DNA of 64,000 nt from Variovorax sp. PBL-H6 (GTDB lineage Bacteria > Pseudomonadota > Gammaproteobacteria > Burkholderiales > Burkholderiaceae_C). Numbering within the stretch: position 1 is the stretch's first letter; each line of letters starts with the position of its first letter. Position numbers and translations under genes: made by a program. The stretch covers positions 5,676,501 to 5,740,500 of the forward strand of contig NZ_LR594659.1 in assembly GCF_901827155.1 (NCBI RefSeq), written 5' to 3'. Below, in pieces: positions 18,789 through 26,552 of the stretch. Below the pieces are notes generated by a model. It saw only the letters and a program-made list of their open reading frames with translations, searched no databases and was not told the DNA's origin.

Positions 18789-19670
18789 ATGCCACAAACC
18801 GTTTCCGGCCGATTGAAGATCGGCTTGTCCGCCTGCTTCTCCCACGCCGACCCGGCGCGCTCGCTGTTCACCAACAAGACGCTGCAGTATGTCGAGCAGT
18901 CGATCACGCACTGGCTGATGTCGGCCGGCGCGATGGTGGTGATGGTGCCCTGCCCCACCGGCGAGACGGCGCGCGGCGACACCAAGCTCTCGCACTATGC
19001 CGAATGGCTCGACGGCGTGGTGATGCACGGCGGTGCGGACGTCTGGCCCGGCAGCTACGGCGAGGTGCCGCTGAAGGACGCCTGGGTCGGCGACCGCGTG
19101 CGCGACCTCTACGACCTCGCGCTGGTCGAGGCCTTCGAGGAGGCGGGCAAGCCCATCTTCGGCGTGTGCCGCGGCCTGCAGCTCATCAACGTCGCCTTCG
19201 GCGGGACGCTCTACCAGGACATCGAGGCGCAGCATCCCAACGCACTGCGCCACCGCGACCCCGTCACTTACGACCAGAACTTTCACGAAATCGGCGTCGC
19301 GCCCGGCTCGCGGCTGGCGAAGCTTTACCCGGGCATGGAGCGAGCGCGCGTCAACAGCATCCACCACCAGGGCGTGAAGGATCTCGCTCCCGGGTTCGAG
19401 GTCGAAGCCTGGAGCATTCCCGACCACGTACCCGAAGCCATCCGCCGCAAAGAGGGGCGTGGCCGAAGCTACATCGCCGCCACCCAGTGGCACCCGGAAT
19501 TCCACAAGTACGGCAGCACCGAGACGGTGGACGACACGCCCATCCTCGAAGACTTCCTCTGGGCCTGCGCGACCGCGAAGGTGAGCCCGAAGGGACCGCT
19601 GCGCACCGCCCCCGGGCGCATTCGCAACCGCGCGGCGCGGCTGCTGCGGCAGGCGCTGCTGATGCGTTAG
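18789..19670 (+). CDS. Class I glutamine amidotransferase-like hydrolase (peptidase C26, PuuD-like)
   Basis: 293 residues. The nucleophile elbow FGVCRGLQLINVAFGGTLYQD carries the catalytic Cys, and ATQWHPEFH near residue 230 carries the His/Glu pair. These are the signature of gamma-glutamyl-GABA hydrolase and related C26 peptidases, which cut gamma-glutamyl amides in polyamine breakdown. There is no puu or other polyamine gene nearby, so the exact substrate is uncertain. The ATG at 18789 is chosen over the upstream reading because MPQTVSGRLKIGLSACF begins the first core strand. Divergent from the TIM-barrel gene. Confidence 0.85.
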   Translation: MPQTVSGRLKIGLSACFSHADPARSLFTNKTLQYVEQSITHWLMSAGAMVVMVPCPTGETARGDTKLSHYAEWLDGVVMHGGADVWPGSYGEVPLKDAWVGDRVRDLYDLALVEAFEEAGKPIFGVCRGLQLINVAFGGTLYQDIEAQHPNALRHRDPVTYDQNFHEIGVAPGSRLAKLYPGMERARVNSIHHQGVKDLAPGFEVEAWSIPDHVPEAIRRKEGRGRSYIAATQWHPEFHKYGSTETVDDTPILEDFLWACATAKVSPKGPLRTAPGRIRNRAARLLRQALLMR

Positions 19671-19677
19671 CGCGGCG

Positions 19678-19860
19678 CTAGTCGCGCGACGAGCGGTTGC
19701 GCGTGCCGCTGACGGCCGCGTCGATGGTGCCGAACACCGTCACCCCGCTGCTGCTGCCGATGGTCGGGCGCTCGCCGTCGGCCGTTGCGGTCGTCGAGGC
19801 ACACCCCGCGACGGCGCCCAGCGCCACCATGAAGCACAACGCAAAAACGAGCTTCTTCAC
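19678..19860 (-). CDS. Small putative lipoprotein, 60 residues
   Basis: A GTG start at 19860 with GGAAG upstream gives a lipoprotein signal: two lysines, the hydrophobic run LVFALCFMVALGAVAG and a lipobox Cys near residue 20. The short mature part is Ser/Thr/Gly-rich (TIGSSSGVTVFGTIDAAVSG). It lies 23 bp after topB on the same strand and may be cotranscribed. It resembles the entericidin-sized lipoproteins only in size. Confidence 0.6.
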   Translation of the reverse strand: MKKLVFALCFMVALGAVAGCASTTATADGERPTIGSSSGVTVFGTIDAAVSGTRNRSSRD

Positions 19861-19883
19861 TGGATCTTCCTTTCGTCGGTTCG

Positions 19884-22808
19884 TCAGCTCAGGTGCTTGC
19901 CCACGATCCCTGCGATCTCGAACATGGTGACCTGGTCCTTGCCGAACACCGGCCTGAGCTTGTCGTCGGCGTTGATCGCCCGCTTGTTGGCCGCGTCCTG
20001 CAGGCCATGGGCCTTGATGTAGTCCCACAGCTTCTTGATGACCTCGGTGCGCGCAACGGGTTCCGCGCCGATCACCGCGGCCAGGGCACCGCTCGGCTTG
20101 AGGCCCGCCGCCGGTTTGCGCGGCGCCTTCGGTGCGGCGGCCTTCTTCGCCGCGGGCGCCTTCGCCTTGGCCGGTGAAGCAGCCTTCTTCGCGGCTGCCG
20201 GCGGTGCCTTGCCAAAGCTCTTGCGCGCCGGGAACTTGCTGTCGCGCGGCTCGAACTCGAAGCTCACCTTGCCCTCCTCGGCATTCCAGGCCAGGAAGGC
20301 CTTGAAGGGCCGGCGCGTGCGCATCGACACGAACTTGTCCAGCAGGTCGGTCTTGCCGGTGGCCAGCAGCTTCTCGATCTGTGCGCGCTCGATCGGCTGC
20401 TGCAAGATGATCTTGCCAGTCTTGAAGTCGCAGCTCGGCGTCGGCTGGGCCTCGGTGGGCACCGACTTCTCGCAGACGTAGTTGCTGGCGTTTTCGAACA
20501 CGCGCGCACCGCACTTCGGGCAAGGCCCCAGCGGCTGCTGGTCGCTGAAATCGACGATCTCACCGGTCTCGCCGTTCTTGTCGTCGCCGAAATCGAACTC
20601 GAGCTTCCAGTTCTTCGCTTCCTCGTCGTACTTGAGGATGATCTCGGAAGTAAAGGGCCAGCCGGCCTTGGAGCGGAAGCCTTCCAGCGGGCCGATGTGC
20701 TTGTCGCGCAGCAGCTGCTCGGCCTCCGCGACCTCGAAGGTGCGGCCGGCCGGGGACTTGCCAAAGGAGAAGCCGCACCCCTCCTGCCCCGGCTTGCCGG
20801 TGCAGGCATAGCGGCGGTAGTTCTCCTTCACCACGCCGCCGCAGTTCGGGCACGGCGTGGACAGGGTCGCGTAGTCTCCCGGAACGGTGTCGCGGTCGTA
20901 TTCCTTGGCCTTCTTGACGATGTGCTCCGTCATTCGGGCGATCTCGCGCATGAACTCGGCGCGGCTGAGCTTGCCGTGCTCCATCTGCGCGAGCTTGTAT
21001 TCCCACTCGCCGGTGAGCTCGGCCTTGGACAGCTCCTCGACGCCAAGCCCGCGAAGGAGCGTCATGAGCTGGAAGGCCTTGGCCGTCGGGATCAGCTCTC
21101 GACCTTCTCGCAGGATGTACTTCTCGGCCAGAAGCCCTTCGATGATGGCAGCGCGCGTGGCCGGCGTGCCCAGGCCTTTTTCCTGCATGGCTTCGCGCAG
21201 CTCGTCGTCGTCGATGGTCTTGCCCGCGCCTTCCATCGCACCGAGCAGCGTGGCTTCGGAGTAGCGCGCCGGCGGGCGGGTCCTGAGGGCCTTGAGCTCC
21301 GCCGAATCGACCCGCACGATCTCGCCGGGCTTGACCGGCACAAGGCGCTTGCCGTCCTTGTCGTCTTCCTTCTCGTCATCCTGGGCTTCCTTGCCATAGA
21401 TCGCGAGCCAGCCCGGCTTCACCAGCACCTTCCCGTCGGTACGGAACGGGTACTTCTTGCCGCCCTGCTCCACCGTGCTGATGCGCGTGGTCACCTGGTA
21501 CTCGGCGCTCGGGAAGAACACCGACAGGAAGCGCCGTACCACGAAGTCGTAGAGCTTCTGCTCGGCATCGGACAGGCCGCTGGGCGCCTGCAGCGTGGGG
21601 ATGATCGCAAAGTGATCGCTGACCTTGGCGTTGTCGAAGATGCGCTTCGAAGGCTTCACGTAGTTGTCGTCCAGCGCTTGCCTGGCGAAGGGCGCCAGGT
21701 GCTTCATGCCGCTGTTGGCGAGCATGCCCATGGTCTGCTTCACCACCGGCAGGTAGTCCTCAGGAAGCGCGCGCGAGTCGGTCCGCGGGTAAGTCAGCGC
21801 CTTGTGGCGCTCGTAGAGGCTTTGCGCCAGCGCCAGCGTCGTCTTGGCGCTGTAGCCAAAGCGGCTGTTGGCCTCGCGCTGCAGCGAGGTCAGGTCGAAC
21901 AGCAGGGGCGAAGCGGTGGTGGTGGGCTTGCTTTCCTCGGTGACGGTGGCCGGCTTGCCGCGTGCGGCGTCGGCGATCTCGCTGGCTTCCCGTTCGCTCC
22001 AGACGCGATCTGCGCGCTGCTCGGGATCGGCCAGCCCGTCGGGGCCGGGCGGCGGCTTCTTCCAGGTCGGGTCGAACCACTTTCCGGGGTAGGTGCCCGC
22101 CTCGGCCAGGAAGGCGCCATGCACTTCCCAGTAGTCGCGGCTCACGAACTTGCGGATCTTCTCCTCGCGCTCGACCACCACCGACAGCGTAGGCGTCTGC
22201 ACCCGTCCCACCGTGGTGAGGAAGAAGCCGCCGTCGCGCGAGTTGAACGCGGTCATGGCCCGGGTACCGTTGATGCCGACCAGCCAGTCGGCCTCGGAGC
22301 GCGAGCGCGCAGCATCGGCCAGGCCCTGCATCTGCTGCTCGGTGCGCAACTGCTCGAAGCCGTCGCGGATCGCCTGCGGCGTCATCGACTGCAGCCACAG
22401 ACGCCTGACCGGCTTGCCCAGCGGCGCCTTGCCGCCCGCGTACTGCTCGATGAGGCGGAAGATCAGCTCGCCCTCGCGGCCCGCATCGCAGGCATTGATG
22501 AGCTGGGTTACGTCCTTGCGCTTGGCCTGCTTCACCACCGCGTTGAGCCGGGTCTTGGTCTTGTCCACGGGCTTGAGGTCGAAGCGCGGCGGGATCACCG
22601 GCAGGTTGGCGAAGCTCCACTTCCCGCGCTTGACGTCGAACTCCTCCGGCGCCTGGATCTCGACCAGGTGACCGACGGCACTGGTCACCACGTAGTGCTC
22701 GTTCTCGAAATGTTCCTCGTGCTTGTCGAACTTGCCGGCCACCGGCGTGAGCGCGCGCACGATGTCCTGCGCCACCGACGGCTTCTCTGCAATTACCAAA
22801 GTCTTCAT
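19884..22808 (-). CDS. topB: DNA topoisomerase III with C-terminal zinc ribbons and SWIB domain
   Basis: 974 residues. The TOPRIM domain (MKTLVIAEKPSVAQDIVRAL...CDAGREGELIFRLIEQY) and the type IA core with catalytic Tyr in LTYPRTDSRALP identify TopB, which decatenates single-stranded DNA. Two topoisomerase zinc ribbons follow (CPNCGG...C and CPKCGA...C, about residues 680-820). Then come an Ala/Lys/Pro linker (residues 855-905) and a terminal SWIB/MDM2 domain of about 70 residues (ALAAVIGAEPVARTEVIKKL, then WDYIKAHGLQD...FGKDQVTMFEIAGIVGKHL). SWIB is typical of eukaryotic chromatin-remodelling complexes. The ATG at 22808 with GAGGAA upstream is preferred to the TTG at 22811. It faces a SET-domain gene. 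Confidence 0.93.
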   Translation of the reverse strand: MKTLVIAEKPSVAQDIVRALTPVAGKFDKHEEHFENEHYVVTSAVGHLVEIQAPEEFDVKRGKWSFANLPVIPPRFDLKPVDKTKTRLNAVVKQAKRKDVTQLINACDAGREGELIFRLIEQYAGGKAPLGKPVRRLWLQSMTPQAIRDGFEQLRTEQQMQGLADAARSRSEADWLVGINGTRAMTAFNSRDGGFFLTTVGRVQTPTLSVVVEREEKIRKFVSRDYWEVHGAFLAEAGTYPGKWFDPTWKKPPPGPDGLADPEQRADRVWSEREASEIADAARGKPATVTEESKPTTTASPLLFDLTSLQREANSRFGYSAKTTLALAQSLYERHKALTYPRTDSRALPEDYLPVVKQTMGMLANSGMKHLAPFARQALDDNYVKPSKRIFDNAKVSDHFAIIPTLQAPSGLSDAEQKLYDFVVRRFLSVFFPSAEYQVTTRISTVEQGGKKYPFRTDGKVLVKPGWLAIYGKEAQDDEKEDDKDGKRLVPVKPGEIVRVDSAELKALRTRPPARYSEATLLGAMEGAGKTIDDDELREAMQEKGLGTPATRAAIIEGLLAEKYILREGRELIPTAKAFQLMTLLRGLGVEELSKAELTGEWEYKLAQMEHGKLSRAEFMREIARMTEHIVKKAKEYDRDTVPGDYATLSTPCPNCGGVVKENYRRYACTGKPGQEGCGFSFGKSPAGRTFEVAEAEQLLRDKHIGPLEGFRSKAGWPFTSEIILKYDEEAKNWKLEFDFGDDKNGETGEIVDFSDQQPLGPCPKCGARVFENASNYVCEKSVPTEAQPTPSCDFKTGKIILQQPIERAQIEKLLATGKTDLLDKFVSMRTRRPFKAFLAWNAEEGKVSFEFEPRDSKFPARKSFGKAPPAAAKKAASPAKAKAPAAKKAAAPKAPRKPAAGLKPSGALAAVIGAEPVARTEVIKKLWDYIKAHGLQDAANKRAINADDKLRPVFGKDQVTMFEIAGIVGKHLS

Positions 22809-22895
22809 CAACAGTTCCTCGTATCAGGCCTGACGCCGGCCGCCGATGACCGCAGTGCGGCAGCGTGGGGCCCACATCTACAATCTGCGGCTTCT

Positions 22896-22928
22896 CGCGT
22901 GCGCACGCGCACGCGCATGCGTACATAT
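22896..22928. repeat. 33-bp alternating purine-pyrimidine tract (Z-DNA-prone)
   Basis: From 22896 to 22928 every step alternates pyrimidine and purine, starting CGCGTGCGCACG and ending in TACATAT. It lies between the divergent topB and SET genes, about 90 bp from the topB start and 21 bp before the SET ATG. Such tracts can flip to Z-DNA under negative supercoiling. Confidence 0.8.
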
Positions 22929-22949
22929 TCAAACTAACAGACTTCGGCG

Positions 22950-23501
22950 ATGGCTTCCAAATCCCCCACAACCGGCGGGCGCCGCATCCAGACGCGACGC
23001 TCCGGCGTTCACGGCAACGGCGTATTCGCCGTGCAGGACATCGCGGAAGGCGAGACGCTGATCGAGTACAAGGGCGAGCTGATCTCCTGGAAGGAGGCGC
23101 TCCGACGCCATCCACATGATCCGTCCCAGCCCAATCACACCTTCTACTTCCACATCGATGACGAGCGCGTGATCGACGGCGGCGTGAAGGGCAATGCGGC
23201 GCGCTGGATCAATCACTCCTGCGAGCCCAATTGCGAGGCCGACGAGCACGAGGGACGGATCTTCATCAAGGCGCTGCGCAACATCGCGGCCGGCGAGGAG
23301 CTCAGCTACGACTACGGGCTGATCATCGACGAGCCGATGACCAAGAAGCTCAAGTCCGAGTTCCCCTGTTGGTGTGGTTCCGACCAGTGCCGCGGCACCC
23401 TGCTCGCGACCCAGGAGGATGGGAAGAAAGATAAGAACAAAAAGAAGAAAAAAAAGGACAAGAAGGCCAAGAAGGCCGGAAAGAAGGACATCAAGCACTG
23501 A
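22950..23501 (+). CDS. Eukaryote-type SET domain protein-lysine methyltransferase
   Basis: 183 residues. The SET domain (residues 12-140) has RSGVHGNGVFAVQDIAEGETLIEYKGE, the S-adenosylmethionine/knot motif RWINHSCEPNCEA and ELSYDYGL with the catalytic Tyr. A post-SET motif CWCGSDQCRG (three Cys for zinc) follows. The last 30 residues are almost all Lys/Asp, suggesting nucleic-acid binding. It should methylate lysines of a protein; the target is unknown, though histone-like or ribosomal proteins are candidates. It is divergent from topB-SWIB and 2 bp before birA. Confidence 0.9.
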   Translation: MASKSPTTGGRRIQTRRSGVHGNGVFAVQDIAEGETLIEYKGELISWKEALRRHPHDPSQPNHTFYFHIDDERVIDGGVKGNAARWINHSCEPNCEADEHEGRIFIKALRNIAAGEELSYDYGLIIDEPMTKKLKSEFPCWCGSDQCRGTLLATQEDGKKDKNKKKKKKDKKAKKAGKKDIKH

Positions 23502-23503
23502 CC

Positions 23504-24301
23504 ATGGCTGCCCCCTGGTTCGAAGAGGAAATCGCCACCGCCGTGTCCCCCCTTTTGCCGGGGCTCACGGTCGAGGTCGTCGACGAGATCGACTCGACGA
23601 GCACCGAGCTGATGCGGCGCGCCCGTGAAGGCCGTGCGCAACCGGTGCTGCTGATCGCCCGGAGGCAGACCGCCGGCCGCGGCCGCATGGGCCGGCCCTG
23701 GCAAAGCGCGCAGGATGCGCGCGAGCCCGCCTCGCTCACCTTCTCGCTGGGCCTGCCGCTGCTGCCGCGCGACTGGTCGGGGCTTTCGCTCGCAGTTGGC
23801 GTCAGCGTGGCGGAGAGCCTGGACCCATCGAACCAGGCGCGCGTCGCGCTCAAGTGGCCCAACGACTTGTGGGTCGAGGACCGCAAGCTCGGCGGCATCC
23901 TGATCGAGACGGCTTTGCCTCAGGACGGCACGGCCGAGCGTTACCTGGTGATCGGCGTCGGCATCAACATCGGCGCACGCGAGGCAGCGGGCATGAGCGT
24001 TGCGCCCGCCTGGATTTCGCAATGGCGCCCACAGGCGACCGCCCCCCAACTGCTGCGCGAGATCGTGCCGCCGCTCGTGGCGCACGTGCTTCTGTTCGGC
24101 GAGCGGGGCTTCGTGCCCTTCGCCGAGCGCTTCGCCGCGCGGGACGCCTTGCGCGGGCGCGAGGTGCAGCTCAGCGATGGCAGCGCCGGCCAGTGCGCGG
24201 GCGTCGGCTGGGGCGGCGAGCTGCTGGTGCAGACGCCCTCGGGCATGAAGACCATCACCAGTGCCGAGGTCAGCGTGCGGCCGGCACCACCGAACGATTG
24301 A
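23504..24301 (+). CDS. birA: Biotin--[acetyl-CoA-carboxylase] ligase, monofunctional
   Basis: 265 residues. The BirA catalytic core shows DEIDSTSTELMRRA, ARRQTAGRGRMGRPW (biotin-AMP loop), LKWPNDLWVEDRKLGGIL and a C-terminal SH3-like cap (LRGREVQLSDGSAGQC). The N-terminal DNA-binding helix-turn-helix of E. coli BirA is absent, so it biotinylates carboxyl carrier protein but should not act as repressor. It follows the SET gene directly and is followed 2 bp later by a small membrane protein. Confidence 0.93.
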   Translation: MAAPWFEEEIATAVSPLLPGLTVEVVDEIDSTSTELMRRAREGRAQPVLLIARRQTAGRGRMGRPWQSAQDAREPASLTFSLGLPLLPRDWSGLSLAVGVSVAESLDPSNQARVALKWPNDLWVEDRKLGGILIETALPQDGTAERYLVIGVGINIGAREAAGMSVAPAWISQWRPQATAPQLLREIVPPLVAHVLLFGERGFVPFAERFAARDALRGREVQLSDGSAGQCAGVGWGGELLVQTPSGMKTITSAEVSVRPAPPND

Positions 24302-24303
24302 CC

Positions 24304-24507
24304 ATGCGGCTGCGCGCGCTCGTGGTCCTCCTGCTCATGGCGAACCTGCTTTATTTCGCCTGGGCGCGCGGCGGTCTCGCCATGTTCGGCATCGTGCCCG
24401 CGCGCCTCAGCCAGAGCGAGCCGGAGCGTCTGGCCCAGCAAATCCGGCCGCAGCTGCTGCAGATTCGCAAGGAAGAGAGCCCCGCCCCCGCGAGTTCAAG
24501 GCCCTAG
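24304..24507 (+). CDS. Small single-pass membrane protein after birA
   Basis: 67 residues. The N-terminal hydrophobic segment MRLRALVVLLLMANLLYFAW anchors it in the inner membrane, followed by a polar tail (LSQSEPERLAQQIRPQLLQIR). Its N terminus resembles those of SPOR-domain proteins often found behind birA or coaX in Burkholderiales, but no SPOR domain is present. It begins 2 bp after the birA stop and is probably coupled to it. Confidence 0.65.
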   Translation: MRLRALVVLLLMANLLYFAWARGGLAMFGIVPARLSQSEPERLAQQIRPQLLQIRKEESPAPASSRP

Positions 24508-24531
24508 CAGGCGCCTGAACTCGCTCACTCG

Positions 24532-24555
24532 CAGGCTCCCGGTCGGTGGAGCCTG
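24532..24555. terminator. Hairpin between convergent genes
   Basis: CAGGCTCC, 8-base loop, GGAGCCTG: a perfect 8-bp stem in the 65-bp gap between the convergent birA-operon end and the winged-helix regulator stop. There is no clear U-run on either strand; it may act as a bidirectional transcription barrier. Confidence 0.4.
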
Positions 24556-24572
24556 GCGCGATTGTCTCGCCG

Positions 24573-26435
24573 TCAGAACCCGAAGCTCTCCCGAGGCACT
24601 CCCTTCGCCCGCTCACACGCCTGCCGAAAATCGTAGGGCACCTCGTCTGCGCAATCGGGCCACTGGCCGCTGGCGAGCCAGAACTCCACCAATCCCAGTC
24701 GCGCGCACAGCCCCGGGAAGCGTCGGTCGTTGCGCAGCTCGGGCATGCTGGCCTGGAACAGCAGCGCGGTACGGTAGCCGTCAGGGCCCATGATGTCGGC
24801 GCTGGTGCCCACAGGGCCCAGGCGCGCGCCCTCGGCAGCACGGAACGCCTCGTCGACCAGGCCCAGGTGCGCGGCGTAGACCAGGCGCGCCACGTCCACA
24901 CCGCCGGTGATCATCACGTGCGCCTCGAATTCGCTGCGCCAGGCGCCGATGTGCTCAGGTGTCGGGTCGCGCTTGGCGCGGACAAAAGGGATGGTGTCCT
25001 GGAACTCGCGCAGCGGGCGCGTGGCCGCGAGCGCGAGCAGGCGATCGACCGCCGCCCAATCCTGCAGGAAGGCATGGGCCCGCAGCAAACTCGAGATCGG
25101 AAAGCTCATTTCGGGGATGCGCGCCACAAGGTCTTCGTACACGGGCACCGCCTCGGCGACCTGCCCCGTGGCCATGCGCGCCAGCGCCACCAGGTTGGCC
25201 GACATCGGATCGAGCATGTCCAGGCGGTAGATGCGTTCGGCCTCGTCGAGGCTGGCACGCAGGCGGCCGGTCAGGCGCAGCAGCCAGCTGATGTAGCGCC
25301 GGCCGTCGCCCGAGCCGGGCGCCTGGCGCAGCCGTTCGAGGAAGCCCTCCGCCTGGATGAACCGGCCGAAAGGCGGCATCACGAAACATCGCGCGAGGAG
25401 GGCATCGTTGTTCTGCGGATCGAGCGCCAGCGCATGCGAGGCCTCGCGAACCGCGTGCCCGGCGCTGGCTGCTCGCTCGGCAAATGGCAGGTACATGTGC
25501 AGGAAGCTGCGCACGTAGGCGAGCCTCCCCCAGGCCTCCACGAAATGAGGTGCGCGCTGCGTCACCACCTCGAGCACGCCGACGCTGGTGCGCAGCTCGT
25601 CAGGGGCATAGGCTTTGGGGCTGGATCGCAGGTAGAGGTCGTAGACCGCAGGATCGACTGCGCGCGTCGCAACACCGAAAAAGCCCTGGTCGAGCGCGCG
25701 CGCGATGCTTTCGGCGATGTCGTCCTGGACGTCGAATATGCCTTCCAGCGCACGGTCATAGTGGTCGGACCACAGCGTCGTGCCGGACGCGGCCTCCATC
25801 AGATGGGCGCTGATGCGTACCTGGCCGGCCGCACGGCGGATCGAGCCGTCGAGTACGTAGGCGCAATGAAGCCGTTGCGCCGCCTCGGCCTTTCGTTCGC
25901 CACGGAACTGGAAGCTCGTGGTGCGGCTGATCACCCGCAGCTGGGTGCCGCGCGCGAGGCGCTGAATGATCTCTTCGCTGACGCCATCGGAGAAGAACTG
26001 CATCTCGGGCTCGTTCGACAGGTTGTCGAAGGCGAGCACGGCGATCACGGGGCGCTCGCCCGAAGACGACGGCTCGGCCGGCGAGGCGGGAGCGTCGTCG
26101 TCGAGCAGGGGCAACGTGAACCGGTAGCCGCGCCCCGCCACGGTGGCGATGGCGTCGGGCCCGAGAACCTTGCGCAGCGACGAAATCTGCACGGTGAGGT
26201 TGTTCTCTTCGACGACCGTGCCAGGCCAGACCCGAGCCAGCAGCTCGTCCTTGGCGACCACGCGGTCGCGCAGCTCGATCAGCGCCAGCAGCAGGTCGAA
26301 CGCGCGCCCACCGAGCGGAACCGGCTGGCCAAAGGCCAGCAGGCGGCGCTCGGCCGGCCGCACTTCGAACCCCTTCGCCTTGAAGTCCAAGACCTGAGCG
26401 CCTCTCTTGCTTGTCGGGCCCGATTGTCGGGCCAT
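24573..26435 (-). CDS. Winged-helix regulator with TolB-like and TPR-type sensor region
   Basis: 620 residues. Residues 10-115 are an OmpR/CadC-type winged helix (LLAFGQPVPLGGRAFDLLLALIE...VEENNLTVQISSLRKVLG...VAGRGYRF). Residues 128-255 form a TolB-N-like domain (VIAVLAFDNLSNEPEMQFFS, then DGVSEEIIQRLARG; YVLDGSIRRAAGQVRISAHL). The rest is TPR-like helical repeats. No membrane segment is visible, unlike CadC. The last 490 residues are strongly similar to those of the cyclase at 28437-30584, differing only in output domain. It is divergent from the AmiC-like gene, which it may control. The ligand is unknown. Confidence 0.85.
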   Translation of the reverse strand: MARQSGPTSKRGAQVLDFKAKGFEVRPAERRLLAFGQPVPLGGRAFDLLLALIELRDRVVAKDELLARVWPGTVVEENNLTVQISSLRKVLGPDAIATVAGRGYRFTLPLLDDDAPASPAEPSSSGERPVIAVLAFDNLSNEPEMQFFSDGVSEEIIQRLARGTQLRVISRTTSFQFRGERKAEAAQRLHCAYVLDGSIRRAAGQVRISAHLMEAASGTTLWSDHYDRALEGIFDVQDDIAESIARALDQGFFGVATRAVDPAVYDLYLRSSPKAYAPDELRTSVGVLEVVTQRAPHFVEAWGRLAYVRSFLHMYLPFAERAASAGHAVREASHALALDPQNNDALLARCFVMPPFGRFIQAEGFLERLRQAPGSGDGRRYISWLLRLTGRLRASLDEAERIYRLDMLDPMSANLVALARMATGQVAEAVPVYEDLVARIPEMSFPISSLLRAHAFLQDWAAVDRLLALAATRPLREFQDTIPFVRAKRDPTPEHIGAWRSEFEAHVMITGGVDVARLVYAAHLGLVDEAFRAAEGARLGPVGTSADIMGPDGYRTALLFQASMPELRNDRRFPGLCARLGLVEFWLASGQWPDCADEVPYDFRQACERAKGVPRESFGF

Positions 26436-26552
26436 GCGCCGGGCTTTAGCAACGTTTCACATCGCTTAAAGACGCCGCCGGCCCCCGGCGCGCACAGTGC
26501 CTGCACCCCGCGACAGGGCCGTACCCATCCACCATCCGCAAGGAGATCCATC

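Noticed and set aside
20697..22937. A 746-codon plus-strand frame opposite topB
   Set aside because: Entirely antisense to topB; composition is that of a shadow frame.
23423..23492. Purine-rich AAGAAR repeats as a possible direct-repeat array
   Set aside because: They are the codons of the Lys/Asp-rich tail of the SET protein, in frame to its stop.
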